NCBI GenBank assembly: GCA_963822985.1
Contig: CAWGJU010000003.1
Coordinates: forward strand, 434,001 to 498,000
Direction of reading: 5' to 3'
DNA: 64,000 nucleotides
From: Thermohalobaculum sp963822985
GTDB lineage: Bacteria > Pseudomonadota > Alphaproteobacteria > Rhodobacterales > Rhodobacteraceae
The notes beneath the pieces were generated by a model. It was given only the letters and a program-made list of their open reading frames with translations. It was not told the DNA's origin and did not search any database. Position numbers and translations under genes: made by a program. This document shows positions 12,221 to 20,769 of the stretch, piece by piece. Position 1 is the stretch's first letter; each line of letters starts with the position of its first letter.

Positions 12221-12829
12221 ATGCGCATCATCGGCGGGCGTTTGCGCGGCACGCGGCTCGGCGCCCCCGGCCCCGCGGCCGAGCACGGTCACCTGCGCCC
12301 GACCTCGGACCGGGTGCGCGAGACCGTCTTCAACCTGCTGGGCCACGGGCCATACGGCACGCCGCCCTTGCCCGAGGGGCGCCGCGTGCTCGACCTTTTC
12401 GCCGGCACGGGCGCGCTCGGGCTCGAGGCGCTGTCGCGCGGCGCCGCCTTTGCCGTCTTCGTCGAGGACCACCCCGCCTCGCGCGCGCTGATCCGCGAGA
12501 ACGTCGAGCGGCTGCGCCTGACCGGCCAGACCAAGCTCTGGCGCCGCGACGCGACCCGGCTCGGCCCCTGCCGCGGCGCGCCCTATGACCTCGTCTTCGC
12601 CGATCCCCCTTACGGCCGGGGCCTCGCCCAGGCGGCACTCGCCTCGGCGCGCGAGGGCGGCTGGATCGCGCCGGGCGCCGTGGTCGTCGTCGAGACCGCG
12701 CTCGACGAGGAGCCGCCCGCGCCGCCCGGCCTCGTGCCCGTCGACGACCGGCGCTATGGCGATACGCGCGTGCTGATTTTCGCCGACGCCGCCGCCCGCC
12801 CCCTTGGCACGCCCGAGCCCGCCGGTTAA
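12221..12829 (+). CDS. rsmD: 16S rRNA (guanine(966)-N(2))-methyltransferase
   Basis: A 202-residue SAM-dependent methyltransferase for G966 of 16S rRNA. It shows the RsmD N-terminus 'MRIIGGRLRGTRL', the diagnostic 'RPTSDRVRETVFNLL', the SAM loop 'VLDLFAGTGALGLEALSRGA' and the catalytic 'DPPYG'. Size is standard. It begins 4 bases after acuI on the same strand. The C-terminal tail after 'GDTRVLIF' is Ala/Pro-rich and not conserved. Confidence 0.95.
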   Translation: MRIIGGRLRGTRLGAPGPAAEHGHLRPTSDRVRETVFNLLGHGPYGTPPLPEGRRVLDLFAGTGALGLEALSRGAAFAVFVEDHPASRALIRENVERLRLTGQTKLWRRDATRLGPCRGAPYDLVFADPPYGRGLAQAALASAREGGWIAPGAVVVVETALDEEPPAPPGLVPVDDRRYGDTRVLIFADAAARPLGTPEPAG

Positions 12830-12885
12830 TCCCCGAAGCGCCGGACCAGAGCCGAACCAGAGCCGAACCAGAACGGAGGCGCGCC

Positions 12886-13650
12886 ATGCGGATCGGACCC
12901 GATACCCCCGCCATCATCACCGGAGGCGCCAGCGGCCTCGGCGAGGCGACCGCGCGGGCGCTGGCCGAGCGCGGCGCCAAGGTCGCCATACTGGACCTCG
13001 CCGCCCGCGGCGAGGAGGTCGCGGCCGAGATCGGCGGCATCTTCTGCGAGACCGACGTGACCCGCGACGACAGCGTCGACCGGGCGATCGCCCGCGCCGT
13101 CGAGGCGCATGGCGCCCCCCGCATCGTCGTCAACTGCGCGGGCGTCGGCACGCCGCAGAAGACGATCGGCCGCGACGGCCCGATCGACATGCGCCATTTC
13201 GAGCAGGTGGTCGGCATCAACCTGATCGGCACGATGCGGGTGATGTCGCGCGCCGCCTGGGCGATGGCCCAGGCCGAGCCGCTCGACGCCGACGGCGCCC
13301 GCGGCGTCGTCGTCAACACCGCCTCGGTCGCCGCCTTCGACGGCCAGATCGGCCAGGCGGCCTATGCCTCGTCCAAGGGCGGCGTCGCCGCGCTGACGCT
13401 GCCCGCCGCGCGCGACCTCGCGCGCAACGGCATCCGCGTCGTCACCATCGCGCCGGGCATCTTCGGCACGCCCATGCTGCGCGGGCTGCCCGAGGAGGCG
13501 CAGGCCAGCCTCGCCACCCAGGTGCCATTTCCCCAGCGCCTCGGCGACCCCGACGAATACGCCCGCCTCGTCTGCTTCATCGCCGAGACGGGCTATATGA
13601 ACGGCGAGGTGATCCGCCTCGACGGTGCGATCCGCATGGGACCGAAATAA
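12886..13650 (+). CDS. Short-chain dehydrogenase, type-II 3-hydroxyacyl-CoA dehydrogenase-like
   Basis: A 254-residue SDR. The NAD-binding loop 'TGGASGLGEATARALAERGA' is at the N-terminus, 'NCAGVG' follows, the active site is 'NTASVAAFDGQIGQAAYASSK' region with Tyr and Lys (YASSK), and it ends 'NGEVIRLDGAIRMGPK'. Insert and ends resemble HSD17B10-type 3-hydroxyacyl-CoA / 2-methyl-3-hydroxybutyryl-CoA dehydrogenases, which act in isoleucine and fatty-acid breakdown, a route that also yields propionyl-CoA. Substrate is inferred, not shown. Confidence 0.85.
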   Translation: MRIGPDTPAIITGGASGLGEATARALAERGAKVAILDLAARGEEVAAEIGGIFCETDVTRDDSVDRAIARAVEAHGAPRIVVNCAGVGTPQKTIGRDGPIDMRHFEQVVGINLIGTMRVMSRAAWAMAQAEPLDADGARGVVVNTASVAAFDGQIGQAAYASSKGGVAALTLPAARDLARNGIRVVTIAPGIFGTPMLRGLPEEAQASLATQVPFPQRLGDPDEYARLVCFIAETGYMNGEVIRLDGAIRMGPK

Positions 13651-13670
13651 CCAGTTCAGGAGCCTCAGCC

Positions 13671-14159
13671 ATGACCATTGCAGTCGGAGACAAGATCCCG
13701 TCGGCGACGCTGTTCGAGATCGGCGAGGGCGGCCCCGCGCCCGTCAAGACCGAGGAGGTCTTCGCGGGCAGGAAGATCGCGCTCTTCGGCGTGCCGGGCG
13801 CCTGGACGCCGACCTGCCACCAGAAGCACATGCCGACCTTCGTGCAGAACGCCGATGCGCTGCGCGGCAAGGGCGTCGACCAGATCGTCTGCGTCTCGGT
13901 CAACGATCCCTTCGTGATGAAGGAGTGGGGCGCCTCCTGCGGCGCCACGGACGCCGGCATCCGCATGCTGGGCGACTCCGCCGCCGAGCTCGCCCGCGGC
14001 ATGGGCCTCGACTTCGACGCCTCGGCGCGCGGCCTCGGCACCCGCTTCAAGCGCTTCTCGGCGATCGTCGAGGACGGCGTCGTCAAGACGCTGCACGTCG
14101 AGGACGCACCGGGCGTCATGGAGAAGACCGGCGCCGAGGACCTGATGGCGGCGCTATAG
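13671..14159 (+). CDS. Peroxiredoxin (Prx5-type)
   Basis: A 162-residue thiol peroxidase that reduces H2O2 and organic peroxides. The peroxidatic Cys is in 'FGVPGAWTPTCHQKHMPTF', the Prx5 signature (GxxTPTC...HxP). 'NDPFVMKEWG' and a later 'RFSAIVEDGVVKTLHVE' are also family-typical. It follows the SDR by 20 bases, with ATG after an agga-type ribosome site, and ends before a strong inverted repeat that should terminate transcription. Confidence 0.93.
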   Translation: MTIAVGDKIPSATLFEIGEGGPAPVKTEEVFAGRKIALFGVPGAWTPTCHQKHMPTFVQNADALRGKGVDQIVCVSVNDPFVMKEWGASCGATDAGIRMLGDSAAELARGMGLDFDASARGLGTRFKRFSAIVEDGVVKTLHVEDAPGVMEKTGAEDLMAAL

Positions 14160-14183
14160 CCGCCCGCCGCCGTTTCGGGGCGA

Positions 14184-14220
14184 TTTGCACCCACTTCCCG
14201 GCCGGGAGGGTGGGTGCAAA
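14184..14220. terminator. Bidirectional hairpin between convergent genes
   Basis: Arms of 11 bases (tttgcacccac and gtgggtgcaaa) pair perfectly around a second palindrome (cccggccggg). It lies between the stop of the peroxiredoxin gene (14159) and the stop of the P19-like gene (14247) and starts/ends with TTT/AAA, so it can work in both directions. Confidence 0.75.
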
Positions 14221-14246
14221 CTCACCCGCCGCCGGGCCCGGCTCCG

Positions 14247-14795
14247 TCAGTCCTGCCCGGCCTTCACCCTGACGCCTTCGAAGGTCACCTCGCACCCCTT
14301 GAGAAAGCGATGGCCGTTCTTCTTGTCGTGGCGCGGGAAGGTCGGCGCAGCGAAGCGAACACACAGAGTATAGGTGCCGCTGCCCGGCAGCTTCCAATTG
14401 GCGCCGTAATGGTAGAGATACGGGTGCCAGAGCAGCGGCAGCGACTTGGTGCCGATCTCCGCCCCGTCATGGTCGAACACGGTCGCCTCGACCTGCAGCG
14501 CGGGGATGAGCCGGCCATCGGCGGGATCGCGGACCGCAACCTCGATATGGGCGTTCTCGTCCTCGGGCTCGACCCATTCGAGACCGCCCGCGCCGGGCAT
14601 GTACATGCCCTCGGCCTCCTCGACGGCATAGGCGACCAGGTACTCGCCCGCCCGCATCTCGCGGCCGTCATGGGCGACCTCGTCCGTCATGTGCTTGAGC
14701 GTGCGGGTCAGCGCCTCGCCCTGGGCGCGGCCGAGCTCGAGCCCCTTCTCGTCTCCTTCGTCGCTCGGCACCAGCGGAGTCGTTTCCTGGGCCAT
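14247..14795 (-). CDS. P19/Tp34-like iron-binding-fold protein without signal peptide
   Basis: A 182-residue protein. The C-terminal two thirds resemble the periplasmic Fe2+-binding P19/Tp34 family: 'MYMPGAGG', a 'HIEVAVRDPADGRLIP' strand, 'LWHPYLYHYGANWKLPGSGT' and 'FPRHDKKNGHRF', including the characteristic HYGxN and RHxDK-like segments with potential metal-ligand His residues. Unlike that family, no signal peptide is seen; the first 60 residues are acidic and helical, so it may be cytoplasmic. It is 19 bases downstream of the inositol-phosphate synthase start-to-stop unit and preceded by aggagagg, so it is probably the last gene of that operon. Confidence 0.6.
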   Translation of the reverse strand: MAQETTPLVPSDEGDEKGLELGRAQGEALTRTLKHMTDEVAHDGREMRAGEYLVAYAVEEAEGMYMPGAGGLEWVEPEDENAHIEVAVRDPADGRLIPALQVEATVFDHDGAEIGTKSLPLLWHPYLYHYGANWKLPGSGTYTLCVRFAAPTFPRHDKKNGHRFLKGCEVTFEGVRVKAGQD

Positions 14796-14814
14796 CAGCC
14801 TCTCCTCTTCCTGA

Positions 14815-15951
14815 TCAGCGAGCCGCATCGCCCGCGATGAAGGCCTCGAGCCGGGCATGCGCCTCGTCGTCGCTGAACTGGCGCGGCGGGTGCTTGCAGA
14901 ACCAGGCCGCCGCCGGCTCGACCGGTCCGGCCATCCCGCGGTCGAGCGCCAGCTTGGCGCAGCGGATCATGTCGATGGCGACGCCGGCCGAGTTCGGGCT
15001 GTCCTCAACCGAAAGCCGCAGCTCCAGGTTCATCGGCACGCCGCCGAACAGCCGCCCCTCCATACGCACGAAGGCCACCTTGTTGTCGTTCTGCCAGGCG
15101 ACATAGTCGGACGGCCCGATGTGGATGTTCTCCGGGTCCAGCCGGCGCTCGGCCACCGATTGGACGGCCTCGGTCTTGGACGTCTTCTTCGAGACGTTGC
15201 GGTCCCGGTTCCACATGTTGAGGAAATCCGTGTTGCCGCCGGTGTTCAGCTGATAGGTCCGGTCCAGCCGAACGCCGCGCTTGGCGAACAGATCGGTCAG
15301 CACGCGATGCACGATCGTCGCGCCCAGCTGGGACTTGATGTCGTCGCCGATCACCGGCACGCCCGCCGCCGCGAACCGCTCCGCCCAGCCCGGATCGCTG
15401 GCGATGAAGACGGGGATGTTGTTGACGAAGGCGGCGCCCGCCTGCAGCGCGCATTCCGCATAGAACTCGGTCGCCCGCTGGCTGCCGACCGGCAGGTAGT
15501 TGACCAGCACGTCCGTCCCGGTATCGCGCAGCACGCGCGCCACGTCGGCCACCTCCGGCTCCGGCCCGTCCGCAGGCAGGAAGGTGCGCTCCGCCGGATG
15601 GTCCGCCATGTGCTCGGAATAGCCGTCGAGGACGCGGCCCATCCGCACCGTCGCCCCGGTCGGCTCGACATGGTCGCAGAACACCGTCGTGCAGTTCGGC
15701 TTGGCGAAGATCGCCTCGGAGACGTCGCGGCCGACCTTGCGCCGGTCGATGTCCCAAGCGGCGACGACGCGCAGGTCGCTCGGCCGGTAGCCGGCGAGGT
15801 CCCAGTGCATCAGCCCGATCTGCTCGTTGGCGCCGCCATTGCTGTACTGCGCGATCCCCTGCACCAGCGAGCTCGCGCAATTGCCGACGCCGACCAGCGC
15901 GACGTTGATGCGCTTGGGGGCCAGCTTTCCCGAACGGCGAGCGTCCAGCAT
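14815..15951 (-). CDS. ino1: Inositol-3-phosphate synthase
   Basis: A 378-residue NAD-dependent enzyme converting glucose 6-phosphate to 1D-myo-inositol 3-phosphate. Seen: the N-terminal dinucleotide loop 'VALVGVGNCASSLVQGI', 'NYLPVGSQRATEFYAECAL', 'VIGDDIKSQLGATI', 'TYQLNTGGNTDFLNM' and 'GPSDYVAWQNDNKVAFVRME', all conserved in the short archaeal/actinobacterial-type synthases. Such enzymes are uncommon in Proteobacteria and here the gene sits in a glycoside-type cassette, pointing to a dedicated inositol product. It follows the glycosidase gene by 22 bases. Confidence 0.94.
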   Translation of the reverse strand: MLDARRSGKLAPKRINVALVGVGNCASSLVQGIAQYSNGGANEQIGLMHWDLAGYRPSDLRVVAAWDIDRRKVGRDVSEAIFAKPNCTTVFCDHVEPTGATVRMGRVLDGYSEHMADHPAERTFLPADGPEPEVADVARVLRDTGTDVLVNYLPVGSQRATEFYAECALQAGAAFVNNIPVFIASDPGWAERFAAAGVPVIGDDIKSQLGATIVHRVLTDLFAKRGVRLDRTYQLNTGGNTDFLNMWNRDRNVSKKTSKTEAVQSVAERRLDPENIHIGPSDYVAWQNDNKVAFVRMEGRLFGGVPMNLELRLSVEDSPNSAGVAIDMIRCAKLALDRGMAGPVEPAAAWFCKHPPRQFSDDEAHARLEAFIAGDAAR

Positions 15952-15973
15952 GATGTCTCCTCAGGCCCGGTGC

Positions 15974-16894
15974 TCAGGGTCGCGCGGCGACAGAAGCCTG
16001 GCGGGCGGGCGCGTAACGGTCGACCATCCAGGCGCAGAAATCGCCGAACCGCTCGGGCTCGCGCGGCGGGCTCGTATGGTGCGGCGCGACCCCCAGATGC
16101 TCGGGAGTGAAGCAGAAGGTGACGGTCACGTCGAAATCGGCCAGCGCCTCCATCTGCCGGTCGAACCAGTCGAGCGCGCCCGGCCGGAAGCTGTCGGCCC
16201 AGCTCAGTCCCGTCCGCAGGTGCCGCACGCCCAGCCGCTTCATCCAGGCGACCGCATCGTCCAGGCGGGGGTCCTCGAAATGGAACCACTGCATCAGCCC
16301 CATGCGATCGGCATGAGGGCCATAGCGCTCGAGCGCCGGCTTCGGCGTGCCGTCGGCGCGCAGCAGGCCCATGTAGAAGTGCCGGTAATAGCTCGACCCC
16401 TCCGCCTCCCTGTGCCGCGTCGTGGCGCCCCAGGCCTGCGGCAGGTCATAGAGGCTGTACCAGTAGATGCGCGGCACCCGCCCGACCAGCAGCTCGGCCG
16501 TCCGCTCCACGCCGAAGACCTGCACCTCCTCGGCGCCAAAGCTGCCGACGCCGACCTCGGTCACCCAGACCGGGTGGCCGGGCGCCGCCGCCTCGATCTC
16601 GGCGATCCTGGCCGGCCAGTCGTGGATGCTCCAGAGGTTCCAGTCGAGCGGGAACCCGTGCACCGCCAGCACATCGACATGGTCGAGCACCCCCTGCCCC
16701 GCCATGTTGGCGACAAAGACCGGGTCGATCGGCGACATGCCGCCCAGCACCCGCGTCATCTTCGGGTTGACCGATTCGACCGCCTGCGCCGCCGTCTTGA
16801 CCATGTCGCCATAGATCCGCCAATCGGGATCGATCTCCGGATCCCAGTGCGACTTGTTGTTCGGCTCGTTCCACAGCATCACCGCTTCGATCAT
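15974..16894 (-). CDS. Clan GH-A glycosidase-like protein with circularly permuted barrel
   Basis: A 306-residue TIM-barrel glycosidase-like protein. The acid/base motif appears at the very start ('MLWNEPNNKSHWDPE', Glu10), the nucleophile motif is 'HPVWVTEVGVGSF' (Glu113), and 'RIYWYSLYD' follows (about 142-150): this is the second half of the fold. Residues 196-296 ('MGLMQWFHFEDPRLDDAVAW', 'GVRHLRTGLSWADSFRPGA', 'VTVTFCFTPEHLG') then read like the first half, which normally precedes the NEP strand. The protein therefore appears circularly permuted. Both catalytic Glu are present. ATG overlaps the methyltransferase stop (ATGA). Role in the cassette unknown; it may trim or transfer a sugar. 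Confidence 0.75.
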   Translation of the reverse strand: MIEAVMLWNEPNNKSHWDPEIDPDWRIYGDMVKTAAQAVESVNPKMTRVLGGMSPIDPVFVANMAGQGVLDHVDVLAVHGFPLDWNLWSIHDWPARIAEIEAAAPGHPVWVTEVGVGSFGAEEVQVFGVERTAELLVGRVPRIYWYSLYDLPQAWGATTRHREAEGSSYYRHFYMGLLRADGTPKPALERYGPHADRMGLMQWFHFEDPRLDDAVAWMKRLGVRHLRTGLSWADSFRPGALDWFDRQMEALADFDVTVTFCFTPEHLGVAPHHTSPPREPERFGDFCAWMVDRYAPARQASVAARP

Positions 16895-17724
16895 CGCTCT
16901 CCCCCCAACCCGCGCGCCGACCCGCGCGCCGGCCCGCGCGCCGGATAAACGGCGGCCTCTTCCCAATGGCTATAGGGCACCGCGGCGGCGCGGCAGATGT
17001 AGACGTCCTCGGGTACGCGTTCCTCGACGCAAAAGCCGGCGGCGCGCAGCATCGCCTCGGAACAGGCCCGGTTCGGGATCCACCAGTTCGTCCAGTCATG
17101 CGCGTATTCGCGCTCGACGAAGTGCAGCTTGGGATAGCCCGGATGGTGGAAGTGATCGATGTCCTCGAACGCATAGTCCTGGCGCAGCTCGGCCACCTCG
17201 GACGCGCCGCGCTGCAGCGACTGGAAGACCAGCAGGTCGCGCGCGACATGCGCGCGCACCAGGTCCAGCGCCAGCAGCGGGTGGCGCAGATGGTAGAGCA
17301 CGCCCATGAAGAGGACGACGTCGAACGCCTCGCCCAAGCGCGCCACGTCATAGACCGAGAGCTGCCGGAGCTCGATCTCCTGGCCCGTCACCTCGCAGGC
17401 CAGCCGCGCCTGTGCCAGATAGCGCTCGTCCTCGTCGATGCCGACGACGCGCTCGGCGCCCCGCCGCTTCATCTCGATCGCGTAGAACCCGGCATTGCAG
17501 CCGATGTCGAGCACGGTCCGGCCGCGCAGGTCGTCCGGCACGAAGGGCGCGATCCGCCGCCATTTCGACGCCGGATAATCATGCAGGAAATGGTCCGGCG
17601 CCGTCCGGAACGGGCCGAGCTGCATGTCGTGGAACCAGGGAGAGAGCTCCTTGATGCGGCGCGCCAGGCTCGCATCGGCATCGCTCGCCGTATCATCCAG
17701 TGCCGCGGAGCGCGCGACCGTCAT
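16891..17724 (-). CDS. SAM-dependent methyltransferase, CmoB-like
   Basis: A 277-residue class I methyltransferase resembling the tRNA-carboxymethyltransferase CmoB but standing in a biosynthetic cassette. The SAM site is 'GRTVLDIGCNAGFYAIEMKR', followed by 'VVGIDEDERYLAQARL' and 'FDVVLFMGVLYHLRHPLLAL'. N-terminal 'LSPWFHDMQLGPFRT' and the C-terminal 'WTNWWIPNRACSEAMLRAAGF' are also conserved in this subgroup; I believe these correspond to the TIGR04290 (Rta_06860) family, but that is from memory. The last 20 residues are a low-complexity Gly/Ala/Arg tail. A 209-base gap separates it from the acetyltransferase, so a promoter may lie there. Confidence 0.82.
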   Translation of the reverse strand: MTVARSAALDDTASDADASLARRIKELSPWFHDMQLGPFRTAPDHFLHDYPASKWRRIAPFVPDDLRGRTVLDIGCNAGFYAIEMKRRGAERVVGIDEDERYLAQARLACEVTGQEIELRQLSVYDVARLGEAFDVVLFMGVLYHLRHPLLALDLVRAHVARDLLVFQSLQRGASEVAELRQDYAFEDIDHFHHPGYPKLHFVEREYAHDWTNWWIPNRACSEAMLRAAGFCVEERVPEDVYICRAAAVPYSHWEEAAVYPARGPARGSARGLGGER

Positions 17725-17933
17725 GCCTTTGCCGTCATCTGCAAGCCACCGCTTCCCTCACTCTCGGCGCCGTCCCGGCTCGGCGACACGGCGTGCCGCG
17801 CGTTCCGGACATGCCTTCCGCTGGGGTGGGGCGCCATTCGAGCTCTCGACAAGGTTCAACGATGCCGAATGCACTTGGTTCCCTGGCGCCCAAGCCGCGG
17901 ATCGGCAGAGTGGCGGCGCTCGGCCGAGAGCGC

Positions 17934-18932
17934 TCATCCCGCGCGCAGACGGCGCCGGCAGGTCGGCCGCTCCTCGGCTCCCCACCGAAGCTTGTACGGC
18001 TCGTCGCCGCGCAGGAAGTCGAACTCGGCCGCGCCCTCGCCCGCGGCGCGCGCCATGGCGAAGCCGACCAGCGCGGCCGAGGGGCTGAGTGCGGCCCGGC
18101 CAGGATCGAAGCCACCGAGATAGTAGTGGTGCGCCCTGCGGCCGGCCAGCACCAGCAGGACGGCCGCGGCCTCGGCGCCGAAGCGCAGGCGATAGAGCCG
18201 GAGCAGCCCCGACCGGGCCAAGCCGGGTGCTGCGTCGCGCAAGAACCCATCGAGCAGCGGATCGTCCAGCACGCCCGTCTCGCCCCGCGCCCGCCAGCGT
18301 TGCCCGTGCAGCCGGGCAAGCTCGGCCATGCCCTGCGGGACCTGCCCCTCGGGCACCCGCTCGACCGTCCCGCCCTCGCGGTCGATCCGGCGCATGGCAT
18401 AGCGCCAGTTCTCCCGGCACTTCTTGGTCGCCGCGCCCAGCCCGTCCTCACCCGTCAGCGGTGCCACCAGGCATGCTTCGTCGGCCGCGCGCTCCTCGGA
18501 CCAGCCGGGCGGCGCCGGGGCCGAGGCCAGCGTCGATCCAGGGCCCAGCTGGCGCAGCTCGATGCGCTCGAAGTCGCCGCAGGGCAGCGCCGCCATCGCT
18601 TCGAGCAGCCGGCCCGCCATGCTTTCGGCACCAGGCGCGAGCAGCCAGTCGCCACGGTCGCTCGGGCCGGTGCCAGCCAGCAGCAGCGCCCCCTCCCAGG
18701 TGAAGACCGGAGCGAGCCCCTCCAGCCGTCCGGCGCGCCGCAGCGCCGCTGCCCTTGCGCGCCCCGGCGCATAGCGCCGCGCCCAGGGCAGCAGCCAGTC
18801 GGGGGCTTGGAAGGGCGTCGCCCCGGAGCAGCGCCGCCAGAGGGCGGCCCACTCCGCCGCGGCTCGGTCGAGCCCAGGGCCGTCCAGCAGCTCGATCTCG
18901 ACGGGACCGCCGCCCGTCTCAGGCGGGCGCAC
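17934..18932 (-). CDS. GNAT-fold acyltransferase, BioF2/CelD-like
   Basis: A 332-residue protein with the double-GNAT pattern of BioF2-like (CelD/BcsL) acyltransferases: 'ATPFQAPDWLLPWARRYAPG' near the N-terminus, 'KKCRENWRYAMRRI' in the middle and the second acetyltransferase core 'RLRFGAEAAAVLLVLAGRRA', 'YLGGFDPGRAALSPSAALVG', 'EFDFLRGDEPYKLRWG' at the end. It likely acylates an amine of the pathway product. A GTG at 18932 is chosen: it gives a frame overlapping the GT4 stop by 14 bases and there is no ATG nearby except far upstream inside GT4. Confidence 0.75.
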   Translation of the reverse strand: MRPPETGGGPVEIELLDGPGLDRAAAEWAALWRRCSGATPFQAPDWLLPWARRYAPGRARAAALRRAGRLEGLAPVFTWEGALLLAGTGPSDRGDWLLAPGAESMAGRLLEAMAALPCGDFERIELRQLGPGSTLASAPAPPGWSEERAADEACLVAPLTGEDGLGAATKKCRENWRYAMRRIDREGGTVERVPEGQVPQGMAELARLHGQRWRARGETGVLDDPLLDGFLRDAAPGLARSGLLRLYRLRFGAEAAAVLLVLAGRRAHHYYLGGFDPGRAALSPSAALVGFAMARAAGEGAAEFDFLRGDEPYKLRWGAEERPTCRRRLRAG

Positions 18933-19962
18933 GCTCGGCCAGCTCGGCATAGCGCGAAAGATAGGCAGAGACCATGCGGTCCGCGGAAAATCGCGCCACC
19001 GCCTCGCTGCGGCAGGCGGCCGGGTCGATCCGGTCGGCCTCGCCCATCGCCTCGGCCAAGCCGCCGACGTCGCCCGGATCGACCAGCAACCCCGTCCGGC
19101 CATGCGCGACGATCTCGCGCAAGGCGCCGCTGCGATAGGCGAGCACGGGGGTGCCCGCCGCCAGCGCCTCCATGGCGACCAGGGACGAGGTCTCGCGCGC
19201 CTTGCTGGCGATGACGACGCACCGCGCCTGCGCCAGCAGCCGCGCCTTGGCGCGGCCCCGGACGGTCCCGATCCATCGCCGCCGCCGGTCGAGCAGCGGC
19301 AGGACACGATCGCGGAGGAACGCCCGGTGCTCGGCATAGGGGAAGACCTGGCCCGCAACCAGCAGCGGCATATCGGCGGATCGCGCGGCGGACAGCGCAT
19401 CGTCCACCCCCTTTTCCGGGCAGATCCGGCCCAGCACCAGCGCAAAGCCGCGCCGCCGCGCCGCGACCCGTGGCACGTCCACGCCGTTCTCGATCGGCGG
19501 GGCAAGCGCGACCCCCGCCGGCGCCGTCCCCGCCTGGTCGGCCGAGACCGGGTGCAGCCAGGTCCGCGCGCGGCCGGGGCGCAGCGCGCCGGGCGCGTAC
19601 CAGTCGAGCGGCAGGTGCAGCGTGACCAGCACCGGCACGCCCGGCGCCGGCAGGTAGTCGGCGAAGTCGAGCCCGTGCATGTGGACGACATCCACCCGGC
19701 CCGGAACCAGCGCCGCGGCGATGCGCGCGCACACGGCGGCATGCACGCGCGCCCGGTCGGCCGGACCGATCACCTCCGGCACCGGCGGCCCTGGCAGCAG
19801 GTCGCCGGCCAAGCGAGACCCCTCGGGCGCGACGACGATCGACCGGTGGCCCGCCGCGACGAGGGCCCGGTCAAGGCGCGCCAGGATCTGCTCGGCGCCG
19901 CCGACGGGATCTGCCGAGACGGTGGCGAACGGATAGCCGACGCTCAGCACCGTCAGGCGCAC
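18919..19962 (-). CDS. GT4-family glycosyltransferase
   Basis: A 347-residue retaining GT-B enzyme. The acceptor half begins 'MRLTVLSVGYPFATVSADPV' with 'GGAEQIL', and has 'VDVVHMHGLDFADYLP'; the donor half has 'GFALVLGRICPEKGVDDAL' and the E-x7-E-type 'ETSSLVAMEALAAGTPVLAY'. It may add a nucleotide-activated sugar to an inositol-containing acceptor, by analogy to MshA-type enzymes; the donor and acceptor are inferred from neighbours only. Overlaps the PIG-L gene by 10 bases and the acyltransferase by 14. Confidence 0.88.
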   Translation of the reverse strand: MRLTVLSVGYPFATVSADPVGGAEQILARLDRALVAAGHRSIVVAPEGSRLAGDLLPGPPVPEVIGPADRARVHAAVCARIAAALVPGRVDVVHMHGLDFADYLPAPGVPVLVTLHLPLDWYAPGALRPGRARTWLHPVSADQAGTAPAGVALAPPIENGVDVPRVAARRRGFALVLGRICPEKGVDDALSAARSADMPLLVAGQVFPYAEHRAFLRDRVLPLLDRRRRWIGTVRGRAKARLLAQARCVVIASKARETSSLVAMEALAAGTPVLAYRSGALREIVAHGRTGLLVDPGDVGGLAEAMGEADRIDPAACRSEAVARFSADRMVSAYLSRYAELAERAPA

Positions 19963-20768
19963 GCCGTGCCCCCGCTTCGCCCCTCAGCTTGCAGGACTTC
20001 GCCCGCCAGCCGTCGCCACTTGGCGCTGGTCATCTCCAGGCCCCAGCGGTCATAGACCGCCTCGCCCGGCGGCGGCGGGGCCGCGAAATCACAGTCGGGC
20101 GCCCGCCGCAGCCGCTCGGGGCTCAGCGGGAATCGGCCGCCCAGCGCCTTTTGCGTGTCGAAGCAGTCCATCGCCGCGCGCTTGCGCGCCAGCTCGCCCG
20201 CGGTCAGCCGCAGCTCCACCTCCGGCGCGCCCGGATCGGGCCAGAACGCGGCCAGGACGGGCTGGCCGCCCCGCATATGATACGAGGCGAACTCCAGCCG
20301 CTCGGGCGCATCGGCCCCTTCCGCCCGCAGCCGCCGGCAGGCGAGCCACACGGCCAGCGCGGCCGTGTCGTGGTCGGGATGCCCTTGTTCGTAGGGATGC
20401 GTCACGACCGCCGCCTGCCCGCGCAGGTCGCCGACCAGCCGCTCGACGATTTCGCCGCAGTGCCGGATGGCCTCGCCGTCGGGCGCGTCATAGGCGATCC
20501 GCTCGGCCCCGTCCGCGCCGATCGCCGCCATCGCGCGCGCGAGCTCCTCCCGCCGCGCCGCGGCATAGCCCTGCCAGGTCGAGAACCCCTCGCGCCCGGC
20601 GTCGCGCATGTCGCGCGGCGCCCCGTCCGTCAGGTGGATCACCGTCAGCCGGCGCAGCCGGTCCATGCGGCTGCCGAGCCCCAGGATCTCGTCGTCCTGG
20701 TGCGCCACGACCATCGCGACGGGCGCCTCGACCACCGCCCCGGCCGCGAGCTGGCCCAGCAGGTCCAT
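19953..20768 (-). CDS. PIG-L/LmbE-family N-deacetylase
   Basis: A 271-residue zinc-dependent deacetylase of the PIG-L/MshB family. The metal motif reads 'VVAHQDDEILGLGSRM', with AHQDDE in place of the usual AHPDDE, and the second part is 'HPYEQGHPDHDTAALAV' (HPDHD). These enzymes remove acetyl from N-acetylglucosamine units linked to inositol or similar cores. It overlaps GT4 and starts 1 base after the nucleotidyltransferase stop, so it is firmly part of one operon. Confidence 0.9.
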   Translation of the reverse strand: MDLLGQLAAGAVVEAPVAMVVAHQDDEILGLGSRMDRLRRLTVIHLTDGAPRDMRDAGREGFSTWQGYAAARREELARAMAAIGADGAERIAYDAPDGEAIRHCGEIVERLVGDLRGQAAVVTHPYEQGHPDHDTAALAVWLACRRLRAEGADAPERLEFASYHMRGGQPVLAAFWPDPGAPEVELRLTAGELARKRAAMDCFDTQKALGGRFPLSPERLRRAPDCDFAAPPPPGEAVYDRWGLEMTSAKWRRLAGEVLQAEGRSGGTACA

Positions 20769-20769
20769 C

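Noticed and set aside
14815..20768. A complete mycothiol pathway
   Set aside because: No cysteine ligase of the MshC type is seen, and the extra methyltransferase and glycosidase do not belong to it.
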